A stretch of DNA of 64,000 nt, taken from NCBI GenBank assembly GCA_007922225.1, contig ML679941.1, forward strand, positions 61,847,079 to 61,911,078. The letters run 5' to 3'. The notes beneath the pieces were generated by a model that was not told the origin of the DNA, did no database searches, and was given only the letters and a program-made list of their open reading frames with translations. Positions 1 through 12,494 of the stretch are shown in pieces (positions within the stretch are counted from its first letter, which is position 1; every line of letters begins with the position of its first letter). The stretch comes from Emydura subglobosa. Lineage: Eukaryota > Chordata > Testudines > Chelidae. The position numbers and the translations under genes were made by a program.

Positions 1-3000
1 ACCTCACCCACCCACTCCTATAATAAACCTCTAAGTTATTAAAGTACTCAAATCATGGTTTAAAGACTTTAAGGTACAGAGTATCCACCAGCAAGTGAGC
101 CGTGCCCCATGTCCTAAATATACCTGTTTAGGACAACACTTAAGTATGTGCTTAACATAAAGCACATGGTTGGAATTTCAGTACATGTTTAAAGTGCTTT
201 TCCAAATAAGTATTCTTTCCTGAATTGGTTCTTATGATCATGTATAATGAACTGCTGAATAGGCTAAAGTTAGACCTCCTTATCCAGAGTCTGAATCTCT
301 AGCAAATATCTGATTACAACTTTAGGTAAAAGAAGATTAAATCAGCTTAGGTTAACTTTGTTTGTAGATGCTTAGGTATTGTACAGTACATTAGTATTTT
401 AAAAGTGCCAAATATGTGTGAAGTCTCTCATGCAAGACAAATTATCTGTACTTTAGAGAAGATAGATAGAGTTAGGAATTGCCAGTTAAGTAGTGTCAAA
501 ACATTATCTGCTTTCACTTGTTTATCTCTTGACTTCTCATCTTATAATGAATGATGCTTCTATTAGATGACAAATTGGTGGCTTCACATTTTATTAATAT
601 TTCAAATCATCTTGCCTTTTTATCTGCCAAGAGCATTCTTTATGTTTGACTAGCATAGCTCAATTAAAAGTGTGTATTTATATCTTTGTGTGCTTGCATA
701 TGTATCATAACTGTTAAAGAGAGGCATGCATATATGTTTTGTGATGGTTAATTAAAAGAAAATATCTACACAAAGCCGAGGACTTTATCTGTCATATTTA
801 TTTCCTCTGATAATTTCATTAGAGGGGTGCCCAGCTCAGATGGCATATGTAAGCTGAAAAGAGAAGATGTTTATTCAAATAAATAATTTGCTTGAAATAT
901 CATTGAAGATCCTGCACTCTTTACTCAGACAAAAGACCCACTAACTTCAGTGTGAATGAGGCATGTAGGATTGGGCATAGGGCTTTATCTATAAAATTCA
1001 TTCTCAAAAAGGAAGGAGCAAATATATAATATAGCATCCCTTGTGTTTACTAAGCATTAACGCATCAATCCTGTAACTTGTGGCATGTGATGGACTCCTG
1101 CACCTGCTCAGAATCCGATCGAGGGCTCTGCCCACACTTAAAAAGTTTCAGGATTCATACCCATGAGACAAATGAGAAGAAGAATACGTTATGGGTAGCC
1201 TAAATTCTGTTAAGATTCAGGATCTCCCAGCATAAATTTAAATAAGCTAAAATTATGTCTAGGCATTATTTTATTGCTACTGTACCAATAGGTGTTTACA
1301 GACCAGGCATAGGACAAGATCCTTACAGTGACAAGTGTTTGCTATGAGCATTGTCCATCTTGTTTTGGCAATCATATGCTTAACATGCTCAACAAACATT
1401 TCCTTAACGTAAACAAAGCCACTGCAGAACAATGCGGCATGACTTATCTTGTGCTTAAAAAATTATACTTGACTGGGAATTTAAGATATCCCTTTCCAAG
1501 TCACAGAAGTGAGTAACACCAAATTCCACCATATTTTTCAGAAAAACCCTCTATGTGTTTGTAGAGTGTTAAATATAGACACACGTTTATGAAGGACATG
1601 CATATTTAAGGCCAGATTGTGCCTGGATTCTACTCTGCTGCACAAGGACAAGGTGGTTACAAGGCACTGTCATTCCCTTTTGCTTGCTGTGCATTGGTCA
1701 AGCACATGTGCAATCCCTATTGTATCAGGGATTGCCATATCCTAGTGGCCTCCAGGCAGAAGCCACCTCAATGAGGACAGGAAAGAGGGAGAAGGACTAT
1801 GATCCAGTGATACTAGTGGACTGCAGATGGGAACACAGACATCTCAGGCAGACACAATCCCTCCCAGAGAAAGTGGATCTCCATACCGCCCTCCAGTTCA
1901 GGGCTGTGCGTAACAAGTGCAGTTGAATTCTTCATGTGCATTTAATTTTTTTAAAATAGTAACATTATTTTGACATTTCTTATAAAAAAAAAAATAAATC
2001 TAAGCTCCATATTAAAGGTATAAATATAGTAGCTATAAGACTCCAGGAAGCATTACTAAAGTGTATGCATAATTAAAGAAATTTGTTATCAATGCTGCAT
2101 GAATGCTTCAGTTGCATAAACCTGTAGAAAGCATACTCATTCATAATCCAAAAAGACCTAAACCAAGCGGCTTACCCTAAATCCCTCTCTTCAGAAAAAC
2201 ATCCAGTAAAAAAAAATTTAAAAAATCAAACAACACAGTGACATAAAACAAATTATTACAGTCTGTAGTTACATGTTTTTCTGTTCCAATACTACATAAT
2301 CAAACACAGATCAAGCCCTCTGATTTGTTTGTCATAATGGAATGAGTGATTTTTATTTTTGATATATCATTATTTTGTGTGTCATTGTCATAAAGGAATA
2401 ATAACTGCAAATTCATGGCACTTGAAAACTATTTTCATTGCTCTCAGATGCTAGGATGATGAGTGCTAGAAAAATCTCTGAGGTGGACAGATATATTGGA
2501 TATATATTAGATGATATTCACAGCTGTGGAGAGGGACAGCACAACCACTCCAACCCTAATTTGAGAGCTTAAGTGGGATTTATGTGGTGCTTGGCTTTCT
2601 ACTGGGTCTCTGTAGTAGGGTCAAGCTCCTACCTCATGAATTAGACTTTGTATTAATAAAATTTTATATATTTTTTTCAGAAAAAATATAAATTTTATCA
2701 GTAGATCTACAGTCCAGAATAATGGCATATTGCCCCTTTCCATGGAAATTATATCAGTGATATGTACTTACCACACACAGAAGTGGAGGGGGGGGGGGGA
2801 CAAACCCACGTAAGTAAGCTATCAAAAGAGGAAGACGAAAAGAAAATAATATAGAGAAGGATTTACACAGACCTATGGATGAATGATGTTCCATCGGGCT
2901 GGAGTGGAGGTTTATATTATAACTATCAACACAGCATTGCCATAGCTGTTTAGATTAGAAGCTCTAATGCTAACTTCGGATTTTTTCTTATTCCTCTTTA

Positions 3001-4065
3001 TCTCTTCTAAATAGAGTGTGGTATAGGACAGTTTTCCAATGCGTTTTGGCACATCCATTCCATTTGGAAGTTATTTGTTTGAATTAATAGAGAATAAATG
3101 CAGTTTAGTTATGCATTATAACTCAACAGCAAGAGGTCTTTCCAGTTTCCTAGCATAGGTTTGAGAGCAGCAGAAATAAGGTTGTCAATAAGTTTGGGTT
3201 ATTTTAAGGTTATGTTCTCATGTATTAATGCCTGAATGATTTTAAATTAAATTCATCTCAGATTGTTCCCCATTGACATATTGCACAGCCAGCAGTTATG
3301 ACCTTGAGTGAAGCTTCATAAACAATTGTGGTATCAGTTCTGTGTGCAAAGAATGCAGTAGTCTTTCCTTCAATCCGCAAGCATATAAGGAAGTATGAAC
3401 CTCAAGGATGTGAATACTAACTATATACAAATAAGAAAGTAATCAGGAGGTAAGGTGCAAGGAGAGATGAAGGCATAGGCTAGTGGGATCCTCTCCCTGG
3501 AAATATATTTTCCATGACAATCTAGCTCTTAACCACGAGTCAGTTCAAAACAGTCTAAATATCCAATGTACCAGAAATCAAGATGAGCTCTTGAAAAAGT
3601 GATCTTTCATAACTTGCCAACTATTTGGTCCTGTGCAATGAAGAAGCATAGGGAACCTGTTTGTGCTGTGTTCTGTGTAAATGGGGCCACAGCAGATTAA
3701 CTTCAGCTTCAGAGTGAAGAATACAAATAAAATTTCAAATAAGTTAAGCTTTATGAAAATACTATTTAAAAATGTTCAGTGAAGAATAAAGGTTCTGATA
3801 AAGTGAAGGTGAAAACCCATTTTCTATTATTGACACATACAGTGATGTCTGCCTATAAGAGAGGGAGACCACATGCCCACTTCTGAGTTTGGTACATGAG
3901 GAGAAACATAGGAATTGAAATCTCAGACAATACAATGGCCCTGAGAAGAAACCTTTGAGAGAGAGTGTGTAACAAAATACACACAAACCTTGCACACACA
4001 CTTTAGCTTAGAATTAAGGTTGCTTAAATGCATTTTCTCTCAAGGCAATCCATAAACAGTAAATT

Positions 4066-5034
4066 TCAGACCAATGTCTTTTTACATCTCTTGAAAGTTT
4101 GCCTGGGATGGGAAAACTGTTTCCTGCCCACCTCTATGGGCAATGAAGATGATGGATGGAGTGACATAAGTGGTACTGAGTAGGGGTTGGTGCACTGGGG
4201 ATAGGGGAGATAATCGGTCTGAGGGACATACAGTTTGTGAGGGATGTGGGCTTGTTGGGTGATTGCTAAGGGAAACATGGTGGAGCAGGGTGACATGAGA
4301 TTGCTGAGATAGTGGGGTCTGGGAAAACCCATCCTCTGACAAATAGGATTTCCCTATGTTGGGAAGGCTTTGCCTATGTTCTGTGGCCTGTAATAGATGT
4401 GGCCAAACACTCAAGCTGGCCACAGTTTGATAGCAGTAGAAAGGCAGCAGTCCTTCCTCTGTATATTTTGGGGACCATCCATTGATTTAGGGAGGGCAGA
4501 AATCCTTCGTGTCCCCCCAAAGAAGGAAGATTGTGGGGGAGAATCTAGTTTGGTCTTCCCTCACCAACAGACAATTGGAAAAAAGAAGACTCTAAGGGTA
4601 TACGGAGTCCTAAGTAGAGGTTTAGTTGGAGAGTGTGACTGGTTTTGGGAATCGAAGAGCATGGAGCGGGGGAGCCCAAGTGTTTGAGACAAGCTGTAGG
4701 GGTCTCTGGCAAAGAGGGCTTTTCTGATAAGGTGAGTGGAGATCTCATGGAGGCATGGGGAGGGGGCATTGGGTGGATCTGCACTGTGGCAGACGACATG
4801 GTGCAGCAGGAAAAGGACCATGGAGGCAGCCAGTCTCTGGTAGAAGAGGTCATGGAAAAATAGTGTTCTGGTGGGAAGGCCTGGATTTGAGGTGATCATG
4901 AGGGGAAGTGGGGCTATAGAGAGGGAGTGGAGGCAGGTGGAGAGTGGAGTTCTGCAAGGGGAAGACATTAGGTCATAGGGTAGCAGGGCTGTAGCAGTGG
5001 GGCATTGGGGACTGAGTCTGCTCCCCAACCTCAC
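4066..5034. other. G/A-rich purine-skewed stretch with overlapping open frames
   Basis: The plus strand is strongly purine-rich (many GGGG, GGAG and GAGG runs), so stops are rare and open frames occur in several phases on both strands, up to 157 codons on the minus strand. Their translations are low-complexity Pro/Ser/Leu/His or Gly/Glu/Lys text with no domain I recognise. It could be an old repeat, but I cannot identify one. Confidence 0.35.
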
Positions 5035-5099
5035 ATCTCAACAGCACACACCAACAGTCCAGCCTAAGCAAAGATCGCAGAATGATCAAACTTTAAAAG

Positions 5100-6090
5100 A
5101 TTAAATTTTAACTGTTACCCTTAGCCCCCTTCCTGGCTGTCTCCAAACATTACTCCTCCCATATTCTCTGTGTTTCCCAATCCTCAACCTAAATCTGCTA
5201 TGCTGTACTTTGAACCCATTGCCTTTTGTTCTCTCCTCTGTGGCAAGAGAGAACAATTTTTCTCCATCTTTTTTATGACAGCCTTTTAGACTGCTCTCAC
5301 GTCCCCCATTAATTTTCTCTTTTCCAAAATGAAACTTTTCCTTCAGCCTTTGCTCATATGGCTTGTATTCCATCTCTTTGATCATCTTTATCACTCACTC
5401 CTGGATCCTTTCCAGTTTCTCTACATCTTTTCTATACAGCAGTAACCAAAACTGAACACAGTACTCCAGCACCAAGTAGAGCAGTACCATCACCACCCAT
5501 GAGTTGCGTGCACCTCAGTTAATGTAACCCAAAACTGCATTGCAACAGCATCACATTGACTCATGTTGAGGTTGTGATCTCCCACAACTCCCAGATCCTT
5601 GCTGCCAAAAGCCAGTAATTCTCCATTCTGTATTTGTGCATTTGTTTTTTTCTTCCTTAAGTGTAGTGCCTTACATTTCTTTGTTGAATTTCATTTTGTT
5701 GTCTTAACCAAGGTCTCCAATTTATCAAGATCTCCTTGAATTTTAGTTTTAACCTCCGAAGTGTTTGCACCCCCCCGCCCCCCAGCTTCATGTCATCTGC
5801 AAATTTGATCAGTATGCTCTCTATTCCTACATCCAGGTCATTATTAAAAATGTTAAATAACATCAGACCCAGAACAGATCCCTGTGGAACACCCACTTGA
5901 GACTTCATTCCAATAATAATTACACTTTGCTTATTTGCAGCCGTTTAACCAATTATGTATTGACTTAATGGTAGTTCTACCGAGCCCATTTTTCTCCAGC
6001 TTACTTATGAAAATGTCATGTGGGACTTGCCAAAAGCCTTGCTAAAGTCCAGGTATGTGATGTCCACCATATTCCCCCTATCCACCATCC
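5100..6090 (-). mobile_element. CR1-type LINE fragment (RT end and 3' part)
   Basis: On the minus strand, 5908-5657 translates to reverse-transcriptase motifs: [19 protein letters not shown] followed by the catalytic FADD box and KLGGG. Lower coordinates read into the usual CR1 3' half (for example YEQRLKEKF at about 5360-5330 and EERTKGNGFKVQ further on). The copy is 5'-truncated and carries frameshifts, so it is inactive. Both edges are approximate. Confidence 0.8.
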
Positions 6091-8789
6091 ACTATGTATC
6101 ACAGGCTTTTTCCCCTCCCAACTTCAGCCTCCCCTATAGAAACCCCCCACTGCTGCACCTATCCCAGTAGCTGCATCACGTCACATTTCCACCCCAGGAC
6201 ATATGCCATCTTCCTCCTCAGCAGCACAGCCCCATACAACATTCAGACTATCTGTGAGATGAAACTGTGATTAAAATTTATATTGGAAAAATGTTCTGCG
6301 TATTAGAGTCCTACGGACACAGACGGTTATGCAGGTCAAGAGAGAGATGCTGACAGGAATTAAGGACATTAATTCTTGTCCTTTAGACAGAAGTAATCTT
6401 CCAGAATGAAATTGGCTTCCAGTCATTCACAGAAAAATGCCCTTCAACTTTAAATGTTGTTTTATTTTAACTTGTGTATTTCTCACTTCTCTATGATGGG
6501 GTTTGAAAAACAAAACTGTGTGCAGATAAGGTTATTATTTTGGTTTACAATGAAACACTCTAGGACCATAATTCAGATTTCACATCTGTATATTATCCAT
6601 ACGAGGCTTGATTTCACCATTCAGACACTGCCTAGAAAAGGGGGCAGTGCAGAGACACCCTGCCCAAGTGGACCTCATGGAATAATTCCCTCTCCAGGAG
6701 CACTCGAACTACTACACACCTTTATGGAATGCACTTTACTCTCCTTGCTGCACTGACTTTTCTGTGGGGGACCGTGGAGCAGGTATAGGTCTATGGTATT
6801 TCCCAGGGTGGACTACAACTCTGCCTTGACCTTAGCAGGGCTGAGGCAGACTCTGGAGGAGTTCAGCTCCTTCTATTTTTATAAAAGCAAAGGGAGCGCC
6901 CCAGAGATTTCCCTCTTCCCTGGCTGGTGTGGAGAGGACTCAAGTGAAAACATCTGGAGGCACTGAGACTGGGTGAGATGTTTCTGGGGTTCTCAGCCTT
7001 CCCGACAACTGGAGCAGCAGCAGCCCCTGACAGGAGACTGTGTCGCTACTGTAGAAAATAGAAATGGCCTTCTTTGGGACATGAACACTTTGGATATATT
7101 TCTTTTCCAACTCTGCATCTCAACCACATTGACAGTGAGTCCTCCTAGGTGTACTGGGATTAGTGAATTCCCTCTCCTATTTTGATCTACTTCAGCTACC
7201 AGGTGAGAGGAGGGCATTTTGGCCCTTAATTCGCACCTCTATTAAAGTGCCAGGCACACCCTGGCCCATATCTAATGGAATCTTAATTATGACTAATGCA
7301 GAGAGAGAGAGTGTGTTTAAAAAAACATACTTTTAATAATGAAGAGGAATACAATGGGATCATAATACTAAATACTAATGCTTCTCTTTGAAAAGCCATA
7401 CATTCTAATGGATTGCCATCTGTTCATCCCTTTACCGGGAAATAGATTTGTCCTGCTTAATGCAAACAATATTGGGATGAAACTGTACATTACACAGTGG
7501 ATTTCTGAGCACTTTGGAGAAACACGTATTCTCCTTAATTTACCACATCCTAGTAGCTTATTTCACTAATAACTTCATTTTGTTCTTTCTTTTGTCTGAA
7601 AACCTTATTTTAAAAAAAATCCATCTAATGCACAGTAAAATTGTGATGGGCACCACACCAACTGCTATGCTCTCAGTTAGGTTCCAGCAAAGTAACCCTA
7701 ATGTCCTCTAAATTAAAATCTCAGACTGAGTTCATCAGGTTTCTTTTCCATTGCATTTACAGCAGGAAGCTCTCTGCTCTGTGTTTCAAGTCAATCTTAA
7801 ATCTTCTAGAAAGAGTATTTTTAAAACCAAGGCACTGGCCTAAATCATTCTCTACAAAGAAAAAGATTTACAAATTGCTGGGAGGCTCAGACATACTGGA
7901 TGAAGATGAGAAAGAAAAATGTTTTAATACTTGAGTCCTGTCCATGGAACTTGTTTGAGCTCTTTAACTAGAACTCAAAAAGAAGAAAAAAACAAACAAA
8001 TAATAAAGCAAGTTGTTATTAGAGAGGGAAAAATCAAACACTATTCCTGGGGTACCTCATTAGGGTTACAAATGTACTTTCAATGGTATCAGCTTAGAAA
8101 CCCTTTCTTATTGTTGCCTAATCAGGTTTGCTGGGAGATCTAAATTTACAGTCTTGTGGCAGAAATTTAATTTTAGCATAAAATTAGCTTGCTGCATGCC
8201 CCCCTTTATCTCTTTTGTAATGGACTGTACAAAGAGAAGGACAGAGGTGCTCCTGTCCTAGTCTCGAGGGTGGAAAAAATATATCAGTACGGTCATCAAT
8301 GCCAGGGGCAACTAACAGGCTGCAGGAATATGTACACAAGCTGTGCTATATGGAAACAGTATTAATAATAACACATATGGCAAATCGCAGCACCCTCCCA
8401 TCTCAAAATCTGATTTCCTCCCCGCCAAAAAATCTGGTTTTTCACACGGCCGAGTTTCCTCTGCTTATGTAGGAGCCCTTTTCTTAGAGGCTTTACCCAT
8501 GGGAAAAGTGAAGCCACCACGAAGCTAATAACTAGACACGCATCGATATGCAAGCAGCGCCTCTGCCCATATACTTGCGATGCCAGTATCGAGACACAGG
8601 AGAAAGCACTGCACTAGAGAGGCTAGTAAAGCAAGATGCTGTACCAGAGAGAGCAAGTTAGCTGAGAAAAGCCAGTGAAATACGATGCTTAACAGCGAAG
8701 CAAGATCCTAGAGCTACACGGAGTGATAGCTCAGCGATGCTGGTGTAGCAGTACGCTAGCCAGCACTACCCTGTCATATATTCCCCCCA

Positions 8790-9960
8790 CCCTCCACTGT
8801 GGTGAGCTCTGCCCTTGCTGCCTCCTCGGGGTGCCAGCTCTACCCCGGCCTCTCAAAGGCTTCTAGTCGGGGAAAGTTTGGTCGCTTTGCTTCCCTCCCT
8901 CCTCCCCTTTCACCTTACAGCTACCTGCAGCCCGAACTGTCGGGGGAAGCAGCGTCCCCCCATCCCCGCAGCCAGCCCTTTGCCCTGTTCTTCAGCACCA
9001 GGCGGGCCCCAGCAGCCGCAACCCAGGTATGGGCAAGGCACTCCTGCGGCGCTCGGGGCTTCTCCCCGGGACCTGGGCGGGATGGATCCCGGCAGTGGGG
9101 GGCTGCTCCGTGCGGCAACAGGATGCGCCGGGAGTGGACGGCTCTCCAGGAGACACCCGCCTCGGCAGCGCAGCCTCTAGCTGTGCCGCTCCGCCCGCCC
9201 CCAGCGCCAGCGGAGCCCTGCCTGGGCCGCTCTCCTGGAGCAGGTTAGGAACAGGGCCGGGCTGGGGGGTGAGCGGGGAGGGGGCCGGCGGCTGCGCTTA
9301 CCTCTGTCCAATGTGAGCGGCTGGACCGCTGTCAGCGTCGCCATGTCTGCGGCTGCAGCCGGAGTGACGCTCTGCTCCAGCTCCAGCTCCAGCAGCGGCG
9401 TGGAGGGAGAAGGGGAGGAGGAGACAAGGTGGGAGGGCGCAGAAGATGGGGGGGAGGGAAGGCGGGGAAAGGGACAGACCGGGGGCTAGCTGGCGAGGGA
9501 TGCTGGAGGCCGCTCAGTGGCGAGGCGCGCTAGCCACATGTCGGCCCGCGGGCGGGGCTAAGCGCTGGCCGGGTGTGCGGCGGGCCGGGGACGGGAGTGT
9601 GCCGCCGCCGCCGGCTGCCAGTGCCTGGCGTCCCCCGCGCGCCCTGCGCCATGAATTCCAGATGTTCGCGCACTGCAGCCGCGCGACGCCGGGGTCTGCC
9701 GGCTTGCGCTGGGCGGGCTGTGCTCGTTCTCGATCTCCCGGCGCTCTCTTCAAAGGGCCGGGCGCGGGCTGGTGCCAGTGGCCGGCGGCGGCACCTCCCG
9801 CAACCCTGTTGGCGTTAGGAAACTTTGTATTGCACAGCCCGGGCAGGGGGAGGGGGAGCCGGGCAGAGCCCCTGCGGTGGGGTGGGGGCACACAGCGGCT
9901 GCTGGAGATGTAGCAATGGCGTGGGAGTGGGAGCCACGGGCAGGGAAGAGACGCCAGCTG
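8790..9960. promoter_or_regulatory. CpG island covering the LIN7A promoter and first exon
   Basis: About 1.2 kb is strikingly GC- and CpG-rich against an AT-rich background. It spans the LIN7A start codon at 9344 (minus). A perfect GC box GGGCGGGGC lies at 9550-9558, about 206 bp upstream of the ATG, the expected place for an Sp1/KLF-bound TATA-less promoter. No TATA box was seen at a sensible distance. The open frames here on both strands come from high GC and are not taken as genes. Confidence 0.8.
9302..9344 (-). CDS. LIN7A: LIN7A, first coding exon (partial CDS)
   Basis: Read on the minus strand, an ATG at 9344 opens the peptide MATLTAVQPLTLDR. After one further base (G, 9302) comes a consensus splice donor GTAAGC (9301-9296), so the exon ends in phase 1. 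Known family: vertebrate LIN7A has nearly this peptide (MATLTVVQPLTLDR) immediately before the L27 domain, whose first residue is Asp (G|AY). That fits the phase-1 junction. LIN7A (Veli1/MALS-1) is a small L27-PDZ scaffold that joins CASK/MPP-type proteins at synapses and basolateral membranes. The L27 and PDZ domains must lie in later exons beyond position 1. The paralogue LIN7C starts differently, which supports LIN7A. Upstream in-frame codons (9395-9345) resemble the mammalian N-terminal extension (SVTPAAAAD before the Met) but I found no upstream in-frame ATG, so 9344 is the chosen start. The 5'UTR boundary cannot be fixed from sequence. Confidence 0.86.
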
Positions 9961-9961
9961 C

Positions 9962-10069
9962 AGGATGACCAGAGAGCGAGTGATTAAAATCGGGGTGAGG
10001 CGCCTATATGAGACAAAGCCCCGAATATGGGGACTGTCCCTGTAAAAACGGGACTTCTGGTCACCCTAG
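9962..10069. mobile_element. Short palindromic MITE-like repeat at the upstream edge of the LIN7A CpG island
   Basis: The segment starts AGGATGACCAGA and ends TCTGGTCACCCTAG, imperfect inverted termini about 108 bp apart. The interior contains GGGACTGTCCCTGTAAAAACGG-like text (10030-10052). I recognise this layout as a frequent short repeat of reptile genomes, but cannot name the family. It sits about 0.6 kb upstream of the LIN7A start codon. Confidence 0.5.
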
Positions 10070-11888
10070 CTGCGGGAGGAGGCAGCCTCCAGCTGCTGTT
10101 GGTCCCCTTCTGCCATCCCCAGACAGCAACAGTGATTAGTGCAGGCAGGGAGTGGCTGTTGGACCCCGGAGCTGATTGCCCTGTGTTTGTGGGGAGGCCA
10201 GGGGCTGGGGTGCTGATGGAGAGAATGGGACCGGGTGTAAATTTCGTGTGTCTGGTTTCTTTTAAAAAAGCGGATCGGCCTGTTCTCTGTCCCCCAGAGA
10301 AGGAGGAAGCTACAGAGGCAGAGAAGGGGAATATTTTTAACAGGTACTTGTGTGGCACCATCACCTTGTTATCTGTGATGTGAAGGGATGTAAGGCACAG
10401 AGGGAGATAAATAATATGAAGGTCTCATGGAGGCTGTACACAAAGCCAGGAAATGAAACAAGGTCCCTTGAGTCCCAGTCCAGTGCTCTAGCCATAAACC
10501 TATACTTAGTTTGGCTGTGCAAGCATTTTCATTTTCAGTGGTCTCTTTCAGCAGGTTATCCTTTTCCAGTTTTTACCTACTGGACTGAAGTTTGCCAGGT
10601 TAGATGTGAGCCTCGGAGTACATCTTTTTCAAACCTTTGAATTAAAATGGTTAAACATTTTCCAGTATAAAAAAAGGTATGCAGCTCTTTTTTCTCTTTA
10701 AAAAAAATAAAAAAATCAGATTTCCTGTCTCCATGGCTTGAAGTAGAAGCAGAGTGTTTGTCAGAAAGAGTGTCCTTGAGTCACTGATATGCCTTTTGGT
10801 CATCTGATGCAGATTGGTTGTGATTTGTGAAAGTAGGAAAGATTTGTAAAGAGGACAGTGCATGCACATAGAAATTTGTACTGTAGTCTCTTAATGGCTT
10901 CCTAAAGTTCTATGCATGCATAAACTAGGTAAGCCCAAAAGGAGTCCAGCCACCTGCCTTCTGAGGAGTGAAGGTGTATATGGATGATGACACAGAGCCA
11001 AAGAACTGCTGCATCCTGCCCGGTGAAAGATGAAGTGGTAGAGAAAGGTTTGCATGGAATGAGGCAAGGCCTGCTTCCTCAATAATTGCTCTGCTGTGCA
11101 GTATGTGCATTTTGCTGTTATCGGGTGGATACTTGAACGTGGTGGAATTTCTGTTCCTACATTTTTCTTTTAAAATACATAGGAAATGTTGTACTGAAGA
11201 AATCACATTACAAGAATGTTACAGTTGCAAAGTGAAGTTTTGTGAGCTCAAGAATGCAGAATTAGGTCCACAACTGGAACAATAAAGGAACTATTACTTT
11301 AATAGTCTGACCACAAATTTGGTGTGTTTTATAATTAGGTGAGTGTAAGAGAATAAAGGTATGCCACATTTTCTCATTAGAAAGTTGAGTTAAAAACTGA
11401 AAATCAACTTGTGAGTAGTAAACAATATACATAATAGCCAAATCAATTTGGATGTGTTGACAGAAAAATGTTGTAATTGGCTAAAATGCTGAAGTTTAAA
11501 AATCAGTTACTGGCAGGCAGTCAATTATCTTAACCTAAATTAACATAAGGATTTTTATTATCTAGGTTTTATGTACTTGTATAGCAGCTGGATTGACATA
11601 AAGTGTAACAGCTCCTTTTAAGCAGTCACATTAGTGTATACGGGATTCATAATCTTAAATTGAAAGAACATACACATTTGCAGCTATAACAGCCTAATGC
11701 GACAGTTCTCAAACTGTTATGACACTTTTAAAAAACCTATTATGAGAATTATGTTTAAATAATATTAAAAGCACACTGCCAGACTAATTAAATAATCAAG
11801 TTGTTTTTCTTGTAGCTCTTCAGAATTCTTCAGACTTTCTTTTTTAAACTGACAGATGAAAAACAGACCTTTTGAAACAAAACACAAA
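10070..11888. other. Intergenic stretch, one possible ancient repeat
   Basis: No gene seen. Around 10340-10510 the text (gain of AAGGCACAGAGGGA, then CCCTTGAGTCCCAGTCCAGTGCTCTAGCCA) looks like the degraded tail shared by old amniote MIR/L3-type repeats. The rest is AT-rich and unremarkable. Confidence 0.35.
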
Positions 11889-11890
11889 TA

Positions 11891-12286
11891 CAGGAGAACC
11901 TCAGAGTTACGAACACCTCAGGAACGGAGGTTGTTCGTAACTCTGAATAAAATGTTATGATTGTTCTTTCAAAAGTTTACAACTGAATATTGACAATATG
12001 GGTTTGAAACTTTACAATTCAGAAGAAAAATGCTGCTTTTAACCATCTTAATTTAAATGAAACAAGCACAGAAACAGTTTCTTTACCTTGTCAAATCTTT
12101 TTTTAAAACTTTCCCTTTGGTTTTTTTTTTTTTTTTTTAGTAATTTACATTTAACATGGTATTTTAGCTTTTTTCTTACTTTCTTTCTTTTTTGGGTCTC
12201 TGCTGCTGCCTGATTTTTCAGTTCCAAATGAGGTGTGTGGTTGACTGGTCAGTAACTCTGGTGTTCAGAACTCTGAATTTCTACTG
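11891..12286. mobile_element. Tigger/mariner-like non-autonomous DNA transposon
   Basis: Inverted ends are visible: CAGGAGAACCTCAGAGTTAC at the left and GTTCAGAACTCTGAATTTCTACTG at the right (12262-12286), with TA on each side (11889-11890 and 12287-12288) as the target duplication expected of Tc1/mariner elements. Length is 396 bp and there is no transposase frame. A long T homopolymer lies inside at about 12120-12138. Confidence 0.72.
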
Positions 12287-12494
12287 TATAACATTATGTG
12301 GCCTATTAATAAATGTTTAATAGACATGTCACATGGATAAGTTATTAAGATCTAGCTCTTTTTAAAAAAAATATAGAAGTCCTCAAGTTTAAGAGCAACC
12401 ACATTAAGGAAGAGGTGTTTTCTATGGGAAAAATCAGTAAGCCAACTCTGAATCTCTTTTGTGTGCTCTTTTATATCTGCTGCTGGATGAACAG

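Larger units (their letters stand above)
1..9301 (-). other. LIN7A: LIN7A intron 1 (5' part)
   Basis: This follows the exon 1 splice donor on the minus strand and runs off the left edge of the window. No minus-strand frame encodes the expected start of the L27 domain, so exon 2 lies outside. The intron is AT-rich and holds a CR1 fragment (about 5.1-6.1 kb), a G-rich purine stretch (about 4.1-5.0 kb) and a G homopolymer near 2788. Elsewhere in 1-4060 and 6100-8780 I see nothing recognisable. Confidence 0.75.

Noticed and set aside
4561..5034. 157-codon minus-strand open frame
   Set aside because: Low-complexity Pro/Ser/Leu translation in a purine-skewed stretch, with competing frames on both strands and no domain.
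9343..9420. Plus-strand ATG giving MSAAAAGVTLC plus a serine run
   Set aside because: It is the antisense of the LIN7A start region. The serine run is a (AGCTCC)n simple repeat, and no known protein start was recognised.
8799..9913. Several 80-155-codon frames in the CpG island, both strands
   Set aside because: GC-rich DNA has few stops. Translations are Gly/Ala/Pro/Arg-rich, and only the LIN7A peptide is recognisable.
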